NCBI RefSeq assembly: GCF_017562075.2
Contig: NW_024427589.1
Span: forward strand, 383,001-447,000
DNA: 64,000 nucleotides
Direction: 5' to 3'
Origin: Anopheles merus
Lineage: Eukaryota > Arthropoda > Insecta > Diptera > Culicidae
Within the stretch, counting starts at the first letter, position 1. Each line of letters starts with the position of its first letter. Made by a program: the position numbers and the translations under genes. This document shows positions 54,319-64,000 of the stretch, piece after piece. The notes beneath the pieces were generated by a model. The model did not search any database. It had not been told where the DNA came from and saw only the letters and a program-made list of their open reading frames with translations.

Positions 54319-54610
54319 TGTAGTGACCGTTACGGCTTTAGACCGGTTCTAACCGTTCGATTCGCGTTAGACCAGTTCTAGCGATCTTCGCCTAGCAGGC
54401 AACAAATTATAGCAGGTACGCCACCTGTCGCTGTGCACCTCAACCTTCCACTGAATCAAGTTAGGCCATGGTTGCCAACTGCGTTGGCAACCGGAGTGAG
54501 AATTAGGGAACTAAGGACATGCGGCCCATAGCTCGGTCTCTTTTGCTCGCTGACCGTTGTAGAGACAGGACGCAATAAAAGTAATTGATAACTCACACAC
54601 GAGAGTTATA
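54319..54610 (+). repeat. Gypsy 5' LTR
   Basis: 292 bp, TGTAGTGACC to GAGAGTTATA. AATAAAAG near the end may be the polyadenylation signal. It is followed by AGTGGTGACCCCGACG, the probable tRNA primer-binding site. Confidence 0.93.
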
Positions 54611-56097
54611 AGTGGTGACCCCGACGAGTGAAATAAAGTAGCTTGTGTTTGTGCAGTGAAGTGAAAAAGCAGTTATTTTTGTCTTCTCTACGCCAACTGA
54701 GTAGACATACGGCAAACGCTAATCGTCGCGAAAAAAATCCTAATACTCGTTAGAGTGGATACATTGCGATAGCGGTGACGCCACGTGTAAAAGCCGTGCT
54801 CACGATATACACGAGCACACGCTGATACAGCTAGGACGGCAGGTTAACAGCCGCGCTCACGTCACACGGGCACACGCTGCTTCAGCTGAACGGCTCTGCA
54901 TTCACGCGAAATTCTCCGGCAGCAGCAAAGAAAGAACGTACGTTAGTACGTATTCAGCGTACGCTACACACACGCTGACAAAAAGGTACATCCAGCGCAC
55001 GGATTCTGCACAGCAGATTCCCCCGGCAACGGCATTTACGAGGTAAGGGACGTAATAAGTGCACGCTACGCATACTTACACACCTCACAACCTCATACGC
55101 ACGGATACGGTACCTCATCGGAAATCCGTCGACGAGCGGCGACCACGAGGTGACTTACGTATTACGTACTAAGTGCACGCTACGCACACCTGCACACCAG
55201 TGGCGCACGAGGAGAGCTATCATCATCGCATCCTCCGTCGGCGACACCAAGTACCACGAGGCAATTGCATTGTCGTCGCACACACATATCGACACACCTC
55301 GGTACATGCGTCGCAGTACGTCCAGTGCATCGCAGTTGTACGAGAGCGAGACGTTTAAGGACAAGGAAGTGATCTACAGGTCGACGATCGGCACTATATC
55401 CTACAAGTTCGACGGCGCGGGAGAGCGGTAAGCAGCAGCTCACAACGGCAGAGATCGTCACATCATCATCGGAACGGCGGTGTTACCGCTGAAGACCATC
55501 TCATCACCATCGGACCGGCGGTGTTACCGCTAAGATCGTCACATCATCACCGGAACGGCAGTGTTACCGCTGCGAACCATCTCATCACCATCGGACCGGC
55601 GGTGTTACCGCTGAAGACCGTCGCATCATCATCGGGACGGCGGTGTGACCACTGAAGACCATCACAGCATCTTCCAGGAGCGGAACAACCGCTGAACACC
55701 ATCGCTGCATCCCCCGGCAGCAGGGTAACCGTTGAAGCATACGGTTAAGGGAAACATCTACTCGGTGATTCAATAATTGGCGGTGAGCACGTTCCTTTTT
55801 TTATCCTGTTTATATTTTTTTTTCTCACGCACTTTTCGATCTTGAGATCCAATCATATCATCTAATTATTATATTATAAGAATATTAAGATTAAGATAGC
55901 ACTAGGATTAGCAGTTAGATTTTTTATCTTATTTTTATAGTTCAATTTCATTTTCTGGTATATTTTTTATCCATTATCCGCTTTCAATCATTCATTGCAT
56001 TATCGTATTTCCTTTATATTTTTATTACTCGCTAAATTTTCATTATATTTTTTTGCGTTAAATTTTTATCTTAATTCACATACACATAAAATTTGAA
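54611..56097 (+). other. Gypsy leader, non-coding, repeat-rich
   Basis: A 1.5-kb leader between primer site and gag. It contains local duplications (GCTCACG...CACACGCTG near 54,800 and 54,862; AGTGCACGCTACGCA near 55,058 and 55,170), the tandem array at 55,450-55,740, and AT-rich DNA before gag. Short frames here are not supported. Confidence 0.6.
55450..55740 (+). repeat. About seven 39-41-bp leader repeats, each with a hairpin
   Basis: Units follow the pattern CATCATCATCGG-AACGGCGGTGTTACCGCTG. GCGGTGTTACCGC forms a 5-bp stem with a GTT loop. Units 1-4 are close, units 5-7 degrade and partly keep pairing (for example AGCGGAACAACCGCT). A packaging or translation-leader role is a guess. Confidence 0.8.
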
Positions 56098-56975
56098 TTG
56101 TATAACATGACATTAGAACGGGAGGTTGAGAGGCCTAGTGCCAGCACAGCGCAGAACCCCACATCAGTGCCACAGGTGGAGCGCATCGCCACCAAGCTAC
56201 CCCCATTCTGGGATGATATGCCTGAAATTTGGTTTGCTCAGGCGGAGGCTGAGTTTGAGGTATCTCAAATTACAAGGGAGCGCACCCGATACTCGTATCT
56301 TATAGGCGCTCTTCCTAAGCAAACCTTAGCGAAAGTGTTGGATGTTATCAAGGCTCCACATGAAAAAACACCATACACTCATTTGAAGGAACAGGTTTTG
56401 AATCGCCTTTCAACCAGTGAGGAGGCCCGACTTTCGAAACTTTTATATCACGTGGAGATGGGTGACAGGTCACCATCCGAACTTTATCGGCACATGGTGC
56501 AGCTCGCGGGTGGTTCGGCTGATATCTCTGCTACACTTATACAAAAGTTGTGGAAATCGAGATTACCAAAATCCATTGAGGTAGCACTCATTGCAGTCGA
56601 TTCTAAGGACCACGATGAACAAATGAAAATCGCTGATAGACTCTGGGAATGCACCAATTCAGGTAGCGTTTCTGCAATTGAATCTAAGCCAAATCATTTT
56701 TCGCACAATTATGCGACTGACGATATTCGTCAAGAAATATCGGAGCAGAGCGACACATGATTCGCCAAATGGCTGTCAATTCTAATCATCAGCGGAGGGG
56801 ACGACAGAGAAATCGCTCAAAATCGCGAAATAGGAACAACACACCCTCACAACAGGGACAACGTCCACTATGTTGGTACCACCACAAATATGGACGGAAC
56901 GCAAAAAAGTGTATCAATCCTTGCAATTTTCATTCAACGCAGGGAGGGAACAATTTATCTCTTCAAAAAAACTAA
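56098..56975 (+). pseudogene. Gypsy gag
   Basis: Frame 56,098-56,760 has the capsid core: K-L-P-P-F-W, then P-E-I-W-F-A-Q-A-E-A-E-F and the helical region. It ends in an ATGA overlap with frame 56,757-56,975, which is Arg-rich and has C-W-Y-H-H-K-Y-G-R-N-A-K-K-C, the gag C-terminal Cys/His stretch seen in insect Gypsy elements. The frame change may be a mutation or programmed; one copy cannot tell. Confidence 0.8.
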
Positions 56976-56989
56976 TTTGCTCTGAAGCG

Positions 56990-57709
56990 TTGACGGATAG
57001 CCCACGAGCAATTTTAAGCTCCTCACGTCGTCTCTTCATCAATGATGAGATTACTTTATTCACATTTCTTATAGATACCGGAGCTGACATATCCGTCATT
57101 CCACAAAATTTGGTAGGCATTGTAGCCAAACCAACTGACCACATATTAGCTGCAGCCAACGGTAGTACCATTGCTACATATGGCACCAAGCTAATACAAG
57201 TATCTCTTGGATTGAGGCGGTCTTTCACTCATACTTTCGTTATAGCAGCGGTGAATCGTCCCATAATAGGAGCTGACTTTATTCACAAACACGGTTTGTT
57301 AGTTGATCTTAAGGAACGGCGCCTAATTGATCCAACCACAAATCTTGTGTCAAAAGCTACTATAGCGACAGTGGACACTCCCACACCAAAACATTTTTCT
57401 GTGGAAACAAATGAGTTCGGTGAAGTCTTACGACAATACCCTTCGTTGATCGAGCCCCCTGACTACAACACACCAGTCAGTCATTCTGTTTCACACTACA
57501 TTGAAACAAAAGGCTCTCTACCATTTGCTAAGCCTCGTCGTCTGGAACCGAAGAAACTTAAGATTGCCCAGGCAGAGTTCCAGCATATGCTGAACTTAGG
57601 TATTTGCCGGCCGTCTTCTTCTCCAGCTTCTTCGCCACTGCACATGGTTCCCAAAGCAGATCATGACTGGCGACCATGTGGGGATTATCGACGACTAAAC
57701 GCCATAACT
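56990..57709 (+). pseudogene. Gypsy protease and RT N-terminus
   Basis: Frame from 56,870 carries L-I-D-T-G-A-D-I-S-V-I (protease active site) and I-I-G-A-D-F, then the linker and RT start with K-P-R-R-L and P-C-G-D-Y-R-R-L-N-A-I-T, where the SINE target duplication begins. The frame then reads into the SINE and stops at 57,805. Confidence 0.85.
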
Positions 57710-57919
57710 TTGGGCCGGTCTGGTGGTACAGTCGTCATCTCGTACGACGTAACAACATGCCCGTCATGGGTTCAAGTCCCGAATAGACCGTGCCCCCATA
57801 CGTAGGACTGACTATCCTGCTATGGTAACAATAAGTCACTGAAAGCCAAGCTCACTTCATTAGTGGGTACTGGCAGGCCTTGACCGACAGCGGTTGTTGT
57901 GCCAAAGAAGAAGAAGAAG
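57710..57919 (+). mobile_element. SINE200-like SINE inside Gypsy RT
   Basis: The 210-bp copy is flanked by a perfect 13-bp duplication AAACGCCATAACT (57,697-57,709 and 57,920-57,932). A and B boxes and the (AAG)n tail are intact. It splits the RT coding between N-A-I-T and T-P-D-R-Y-P. Confidence 0.93.
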
Positions 57920-59899
57920 AAACGCCATAACTACACCCGATCGATATCCCATACCACACGTGCAAGATTTCACAATGAACTTGCATGGGTGCAAATTTTT
58001 CTCAAAATTGGACATTGTACGGGCGTACCACCTTATTCCTATTGCCGAGGAAGATGTCCACAAAACTGCTATTACCACTCCATTCGGATTGTTTGAGTTC
58101 CTAAGAATGCCATTTGGGCTTAGGAACGCGAGCCAAACTTTCCAAAGATTCATGAATAGCATTTTTAGAGATCTGGAATTTGTGTTTGTCTATATTGACG
58201 ACATCCTTATAGCTAGTCCGACGAAAGAAATGCACATTGAACATTTACATAAAGTGTTCCATCGGCTGGCTAGTCATGACATAAAAATAAAGTCATCTAA
58301 ATGTGTTCTTGGCGTACCATCGTTGGATTTCCTTAGCCACAACATTTCTGAAAAAGGAATAACTCCTTCTTCTTCTAAGGTAGAGGTCATTACTAAATTT
58401 CCCTCTCCGTCATCCGTTAAACAACTTCAGCGATTGGTAGGAATGATAAATTACTACCATCGATTTATTCCACAGGTTTCCGACAAGTTGAGACCCTTGT
58501 ATCAACTCATCGCTGAGCAAAACGGCAAAAAGAGTAAACAAAATTTTGAATGGTCAGAGGAATGTGAACAAGCAGTACTTCAAGTAAAACATGACCTATC
58601 AAATGCAACCATGTTAGCTCATCCACAGAGTAATGCCAACTATTCTCTCACTACCGACGCTTCTAACTATGCAGTTGGTGCAGTACTACAACAACATCTT
58701 AATGGTGAAAGTCAACCATTGGCGTTTTTCTCAAAAACACTAACACCAACCGAACAGAGATACTCAACCTTTGATAGAGAACTACTTGCCATTTTCCTAG
58801 GAATCAAACATTTTCGGCATTTTCTGGAAGGGAGAGACTTTACGGTATTAACAGACCACAAACCCATAACAATGGCGTTAAAATCCAAGGCTGAAAAGTC
58901 TCCGCGACAAAGTCGGCATCTCGACTTCATCTCCCAGTACACATCTGATATACAGTACATTCGGGGAGAGAGCAATGTAGTAGCGGACGCCTTATCTAGG
59001 ATTGGGGGCATGGATTCCATAACGGTGTTAACGGATCAAACTTTCTCAAAAGAGCAAAAGAAAGATTCACATTTAAAAATATTGCTGGAAAAACAGAACA
59101 GAAAAACTAAATATAAACTGACACAAATATCTTCAAACAATGTTAAGCTATTTATTGAGTCTTCGACAGATATGGCAGATATGCCATCGCAAAAACATTT
59201 GTCGACAATTATGTCTCGCGTTTTGGATGCCCTGAAACCATCACAACTGACCGTGGAAGACAATTTATCTCTAAACTGTTTCAGGAGCTAACCAAGCTCC
59301 TTGGGGCCCATCACATAAAGACCACAGCATACCACCCACAATCAAATGGGATGGTCGAAAGATTTCACCGACAACTAAAAGGTGCTATCATGGCAAGTGA
59401 AGACTCCATGCGATGGATGAGACGATTACCATTGGTCTTGTTAGGTATTAGGTTGTCTTTTAAAGACGACATTAAGGGATCACCAGCAGAGATGGTATAC
59501 GGCCAGAGCCTTAGGCTCCCAGCTGAAGTATCTGTACCATCCTCTAAAAACAACTCAGAAGATCTCCCTGACTTTATCGTCAATCTGAAAAAGGCATTTC
59601 AAACTTTGAAGCCTACAGCCACTACACAAAAAACTTCGATCACTCCGTATGTTCCTAAAAATCTAAACGATTGCGAACAAGTTTTTGCACGAGTGGACAA
59701 AGTAAAAACTGGACTGCAAGCTCCTTACGAAGGACCATTCGACGTAGTTCGGCGTTTCAGAAAATTTTTCATAATCAATAGGAAAGGAAAAAACGAGTCT
59801 ATCCCAATAGATCGCCTGAAACCAGCATACCGCTCGTCAAGCATACCAAAGATCAGGCAGAGTGGAGCGGTGATTGGAGAGGTGCGATTCCGCCTTTAA
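57920..59899 (+). pseudogene. Gypsy RT, RNase H and truncated integrase
   Basis: After the SINE, RT continues with K-L-D-I-V-R-A-Y-H (first Asp), F-G-L-F-E-F-L-R-M-P-F-G and Y-I-D-D (58,191-58,202). RNase H follows with T-D-A-S-N-Y, D-R-E-L-L-A and V-V-A-D-A-L-S-R. At about 59,180-59,230 coding jumps to the integrase part T-T-D-R-G-R-Q-F (second Asp) in another frame, then N-G-M-V-E-R-F-H (Glu) and the C-terminus to 59,899. The zinc domain and first catalytic Asp are deleted. Confidence 0.88.
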
Positions 59900-59946
59900 C
59901 GCTCATATCAAATTCATCTCGTGACTCCGTCACTGGTGGGGGGTTC

Positions 59947-60238
59947 TGTAGTGACCGTTACGGCTTTAGACCGGTTCTAACCGTTCGATTCGCGTTAGAC
60001 CAGTTCTAGCGATCTTCGCCTAGCAGGCAACAAATTATAGCAGGTACGCCACCTGTCGCTGTGCACCTCAACCTTCCACTGAATCAAGTTAGGCCATGGT
60101 TGCCAACTGCGTTGGCAACCGGAGTGAGAATTAGGGAACTAAGGACATGCGGCCCTTAGCTCGGTCTCTTTTGCTCGCTGACCGTTGTAGAGACAGGACG
60201 CAATAAAAGTAATTGATAACTCACACACGAGAGTTATA
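59947..60238 (+). repeat. Gypsy 3' LTR
   Basis: 292 bp. A polypurine-like GGTGGGGGGTTC precedes it. One difference from the 5' LTR was seen. Confidence 0.93.
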
Positions 60239-60242
60239 TATC

Positions 60243-60745
60243 TAACTGTTTCAATAGTTCTTTGTTTGCATTTCTTATTGATGCTGTTCCTATTTCTAAG
60301 TTGCTTCTAATAAAACTTCTGTGGATTTGTATTGTTTTGTTAGGATATAATTTATTGCGATAATTACAAATTCGTTTTATTGTCCTTACCAGTTTATTAT
60401 AACCATCTGTGCAGGTGACTGGTGACAAGTGTAGTTGTGTTACTGTTTAGCTCTTTGTGTTTTCCTGTAAAACGTGTGAAATAAAGAGCTGAGCGCTCAA
60501 AAAAAAATCACAAGTGCTGTTAAATGTTTGTAAACTCTTTCGGTGTCACTGTTGATATTGTGTACGTTATTTATTGTGCCAAATTACGGGTGGATTGTGC
60601 GGTCAACAGCGTTGTACGTTGAGACAACGATCGATCCTTCCCGCTGTAGATATATGTTTGTGTTTGTGTCCGACCAACTTAGTACCGTAGCTTGTGTTGT
60701 GTGTGTGTGACACCGAAGAGTGTGTGTGTTTTTTTTTTGCTTTAA
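60243..60745 (-). pseudogene. I-like ORF2 remainder and CR1-like 5' leader (right arm)
   Basis: 60,428-60,243 continues the I-like ORF2 linker interrupted by Gypsy. Beyond 60,500 the sequence mirrors 14,323-14,570: AATAAAGAGCTGAGCGCTC plus an A-run, then GT-rich leader DNA. Confidence 0.7.
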
Positions 60746-61370
60746 CCTTCGTTTCTATGACCAAAAATACACCCTCATCTTTATGACCACCTACCCGGGT
60801 AGGTAATACATTTTAGAAGGGAATTCGTATTTTTATTGTTAAAAAAATGTCGTATTTTACTTATTCTATGCAGCTACAATAACAATACTTCTTTTTATGT
60901 TATAAATTTATGAAGTATGGCTTTTAGTTACATAAATTGATTGCATAGCAATTAGATGAACTGACACTAATACACTGCCATGTTTTCCCGACTGTCGGGG
61001 CAATCATTTCAATCTATGTGGCTTTAGAAGAATATTAAAGGCTAGAAAACTTTTGGAATAGATTTTATAAATATAACTACATGCATTGCTATACCTATCA
61101 TTACTAAATTAGCGACTAATCGAAACCAAAATCCTTTATTGTATTTATTACCTACCCGGGTAGGTGGTTATAGAAGTAAGGGGTAAAAGTTGATTTTATT
61201 TTTCAAAGCACATTTAAAAAAATTAAAAAATTCTGAATTTTTTACCACTTTTTTAAAACATGTTTCTCTAGGCATTCTAATTTTTTTGGATCGATTCGAT
61301 AATCCAATAAAAAGTTATCATAAAAAGAATAAGCTAAACATACCCGGGTAGGTGGTTATAGAAATGAAGG
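60746..61370. mobile_element. piggyBac-like MITE (right arm)
   Basis: Mirror of 13,699-14,322, flanked by TTAA at 60,742-60,745 and 61,371-61,374. It has the same inverted termini and ACCTACCCGGGTAGGT palindromes near 60,790 and 61,150 and a partial one near 61,350. Confidence 0.8.
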
Positions 61371-61432
61371 TTAAGACGCCTGCGTAGATATCAATGTAAG
61401 TATAAATAGTTGATAATAGTTTCACCCGTGAT

Positions 61433-62832
61433 TTGTTTTACGGCATGGAGTGTTTAAAATGCTCCGCCGTGATCGTAAACGGCGATGACCCGATCGTTTG
61501 TGCCGGGAGTTGTGGGTTTAGTTTTCACCGTCGGTGTATTACACCCACACTCAATAAGCCCGCGGTTAAACTTTTAAGTGAGAACCACAATGTTGTATAT
61601 ATTTGTGACATCTGTTTGGATCAAAAAGCGGACTTGGTTGATATGGAGATTGATGCAGCTAAATCGAATGATTTGCTTGCACAAACATTGAGGGATTTAG
61701 AGGTCAATGTGAGTGTGTGGATAGCTAACGCTTTTGTTATGGCATTATGACCAATATTGCCATGATCTGAAACCATTGTGCACGGTTTAAGCGATAGCGA
61801 TTCGTCTTGATTGGCTGTCCATTTCGAATAAAAGGATTTTAGCGTCCAAGCTCCAACCAAACACATCGTGTTTATTTAATATATTTGAAAGAACATAACA
61901 CTTTAGAGAGAGAAATCGAGATTCTCAAAACTGAGCTTTGCGCGCAAGTGGAGCGTAAGTTGGAGACAACATTGCGTGAAACGTTAAGTGCTATAGAAGC
62001 CTCAAAAATGTATAAGGTGGCCTTGCGTGCAACTTCTGACACTATGAAAACCAGCGAAACAGTGCAAGAAGTAAATTTAGAATCATGGGCGACGGTCACT
62101 AAAAAAGGAAGAGGACAAAGAGTGGGGACAGTAATGTTCAAACTATTATTAATAGATTTGACGAGGGAAACAATAAAGTTACTCCCAAAATTAGGAAAAA
62201 TGACGATATGAAGGAGTCCATGGAAAAAAATAAAAACAAAAATAAGAATAAAACACTGGTTATTGTTCCTAAGGTGGTTCAGTCTTGTGATACGACAAGA
62301 GCTGATATACGCGTGAAAATGGATCCGAGACGACAGTAAATATTGGAATTCCGTAATGGCAGGGACAGTCAAGTTTATGTTCAATGTTCTGCGAATTTAG
62401 ATAATATTAGAAATGAAGTAGAAGGCATTTTAGAAGACGGGTATTTGACTTCCTTGCCAATGGCACGAGTAAAAATTATTGGAATGAGTGAAAAATATTC
62501 TGAGTCCGACTTAGTAGATCTTTTGAAATCTCAAAATGAGTTAATTCCCTGGAAACAGGTAAAAGTAATTGGAATGTTTGAGAGTAAGATCTAAAAGTAC
62601 CAGAAACACAACGCGGTATTGGAAATCGACAATGAGACTGACAAATGTTTGGAAAAAATCGATAAAATCAATATTGGATTTGATAGTTGTAAAATTTCTA
62701 GGAGCATACATGTTATGCGTTGTTTTAAATGTGGTCAGTTTAACCATAAGAGCACTGAATGCCAAAATAAGGAAGCTTGCTCAAACTGCAGTGGCGAGCA
62801 CTGAACGTCGGATTGCACCTCGTCCATCCTAA
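61433..62832 (+). pseudogene. CR1-like ORF1 (right arm)
   Basis: 61,433-61,750 is the PHD-like finger with F-S-F-H-R-R-C-I. 61,885-62,211 is the coiled coil, 26 residues longer than in the left arm because of a frame difference near 62,105. 62,343-62,594 and 62,619-62,804 hold the RNA-binding-like part and CCHC knuckle. It is the better preserved of the two ORF1 copies. Confidence 0.75.
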
Positions 62833-62969
62833 AGTGTGTGAATTGTGTTTTGGCTAACACATCTAGGAACCAGAAACTACAGGTACAACATGCGGCCAAT
62901 AGCTATGATTGCGCGCCGTTTAAAAAACAGGTAGAGAGACGAATGCAACTTTCTCAATAGCAGGGAGGG

Positions 62970-63582
62970 GTGGAATTAGGCCGGTTCAGAGAGATTTTAT
63001 ATTTCAATGTTGCCGGTCTTTCATCTAACTATGCTATGTTTCGTGAGACAGTAGAAAAAGTTCAACCTTTGTTGGTCTTGATCTCGGAAACTCACGTGAC
63101 CGAGGAGGAAGCATTTGAGCAATATTATATAATAGGTTATAGGGTAGTGTCGTGTTTATCACATTCACGTCACACAGGAGGTGTTGCAGCTTATGCCAGA
63201 AGTGATATTGTCCTTAAAGTGATTTTAAACGAGTCATTAGAAGGCAATTGACGGCAATATGAGGGCAGGAAATTATAGCATATTGTATCACTCACCAAGT
63301 GCAAGTGATTCAAGGTTCGTAGACATTCTGGAATAGTGGTTAGAAAGGTTTTTGGATTTTAGCAAAATGAACATTGTCGTCGGTGTTTTCAATATTGACT
63401 GGGTGAATGTTGAAAAATCTGCGAAGCTGAAAAGCTTAATGGATTCAGTAAATATGATCCAAAAAGTCAACGAATTCACACGAATTGCTAGGCAGAGCAG
63501 GACATTGATTGATCAGATTTACAGTAGTATTGACTCAATCAAAGTCACTACTGATTCGCTATTGAAAATATCGTTGTTTTGA
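62970..63582 (+). pseudogene. CR1-like ORF2 endonuclease fragments (right arm)
   Basis: Mirror of 11,488-12,100 with the same S-E-T-H and the same Val in place of the catalytic Asp (V-F-N-I-D-W). The inactivation therefore predates the duplication. Confidence 0.75.
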
Positions 63583-63623
63583 CCATAAACGATGAGCGTA
63601 CTCGAAACTTGCTCTTTGCTACA

Positions 63624-64000
63624 ATGTGTCACAAGGTTTACAGTATGTCGGATCCAACTTGGATGAAGCAGCTGACTTGTTATGGAACACGTTGAAAAAT
63701 GCAATGAACACCTTGGTGGAAGAAAAGACAATTGTTTCAAGAGAAACTAGTAGGTGGTATACTTTGGATCTTGCACGTATTAAACGGAAAAGAGACAAAG
63801 CGTACAAACAATTTATTAGAACTAACACAGATTATGATTGGACTGAGTATACTGCACTCAGAAATTTATACATTAGAAATCTTAAAAACTCACGCAAAAA
63901 TTACTATAGCAGTGAGATAAATAAGCACAAGGGAGATAGCAGAGAATTGTGGAAAGTGCTAAAAAGCATGTTAAGGCCAGATGAAGCACATATTTCTATT
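63624..64000 (+). pseudogene. CR1-like ORF2 RT start (right arm), leaves window
   Basis: Mirror of the frame starting at 11,444; 125 residues of linker up to the window edge, still in register with the left arm. Whether the RT here is complete cannot be seen. Confidence 0.75.

Larger units (their letters stand above)
54319..60238 (+). mobile_element. Young Ty3/Gypsy element, right arm only, with SINE in pol
   Basis: LTRs of 292 bp (54,319-54,610 and 59,947-60,238) are flanked by TATC (54,315-54,318, 60,239-60,242). The left arm has the uninterrupted site. One LTR difference was seen (CCCATAG versus CCCTTAG). Order is leader with tandem repeats, gag, protease, RT (split by SINE at 57,710-57,919), RNase H and integrase. 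gag and pol have frame breaks, and most of the integrase N-terminal half is deleted. Confidence 0.93.
39743..64000. repeat. Right arm of giant imperfect inverted repeat
   Basis: This is the reverse complement of the left arm in the same module order. It begins inside Merlin (pairs with 33,277) after a short A-run that may end a LINE insertion. Right-specific additions are the Gypsy element 54,319-60,242 (with target duplication) and the composite 43,655-49,458. It retains 239 bp of Merlin, 720 bp at 42,425-43,145 and 673 bp of ORF1 that the left arm lacks. It leaves the window still paired. Confidence 0.93.

Noticed and set aside
55150..55461. 93-residue frames in the Gypsy leader
   Set aside because: Overlapping frames on both strands in a non-coding leader; no similarity to gag.
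11069..64000. Palindrome as a simple fold-back read artefact
   Set aside because: The arms differ by substitutions, single-base indels, complete LTR insertions with target duplications and deletions, which a fold-back read would not create. Assembly error of another kind is not excluded.
1..64000. CRISPR arrays, bacterial operons, ribosome-binding sites
   Set aside because: None seen; the content is eukaryotic transposons. Tandem repeats present are minisatellites within mobile elements without regular unique spacers.

Overview
The window reads as repeat-dense (heterochromatin-like) DNA of a dipteran, most likely an Anopheles-type mosquito. That inference rests on tRNA-derived SINEs whose head, body and (AAG)n tail look like the mosquito SINE200 type, together with RTE, CR1/Q-like, I-like and Jockey-like LINEs, BEL/Pao and Ty3/Gypsy LTR elements, a Merlin-type transposase and piggyBac- and hAT-like MITEs. 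I see no intact host gene, rRNA, functional tRNA gene or CRISPR array. The one host-like fragment I can name resembles the C-terminus of a polyprenol reductase (SRD5A3 family), and it is broken.

The dominant structure is a giant imperfect inverted repeat. The left arm (about 11,069-33,277 within this window) carries, in order, a CR1-like LINE on the minus strand with a piggyBac-like MITE in its 5' region, the 3' end of an I-like LINE, an I-like ORF1, a host-like fragment, an RTE 3' end, an unusual tandem-repeat block and a Merlin transposase. The right arm (39,743 to the window end) carries the same modules with the same junctions in reverse complement. Paired left and right coordinates add up to constants that step at each arm-specific change: about 75,069, 69,139, 68,466, 62,663, 61,940 and 73,020. 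The steps are a 5.92-kb Gypsy insertion, a 673-bp difference, a 5.8-kb composite insertion, a 720-bp deletion, and an 11.3-kb BEL/Pao composite inserted in the left Merlin copy. The centre (33,278-39,742) is unpaired.

Layout: 1-1,822 Jockey/CR1-like LINE 3' part; 1,823-about 10,360 errantivirus-type Gypsy element with an open env frame, split by a full-coding RTE (4,213-7,492); 10,361-33,277 left arm including the BEL/Pao composite (21,350-32,669); 33,278-39,742 spacer with SINEs, an old LTR-like block, a hAT-like MITE with GC-rich minisatellites and a LINE fragment; 39,743-64,000 right arm with two young LTR insertions. The first is an env-bearing, gag-pol-less BEL/Pao element (44,448-49,092). 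Its 828-bp LTRs differ at two sites that I saw, and its 865-aa frame joins an integrase tail to a viral-type glycoprotein. The second is a Gypsy element (54,319-60,238) whose 292-bp LTRs differ at one site that I saw and whose pol is split by a SINE.

The elements interact mainly as a layered record. The two young LTR elements occur in one arm only, so they postdate the duplication. The SINE tail resembles the tail of the RTE that could have mobilised it. Several non-autonomous elements carry dense subterminal repeats of the kind that bind transposases. All calls come from reading sequence and translations by eye; no alignment or database search was run.
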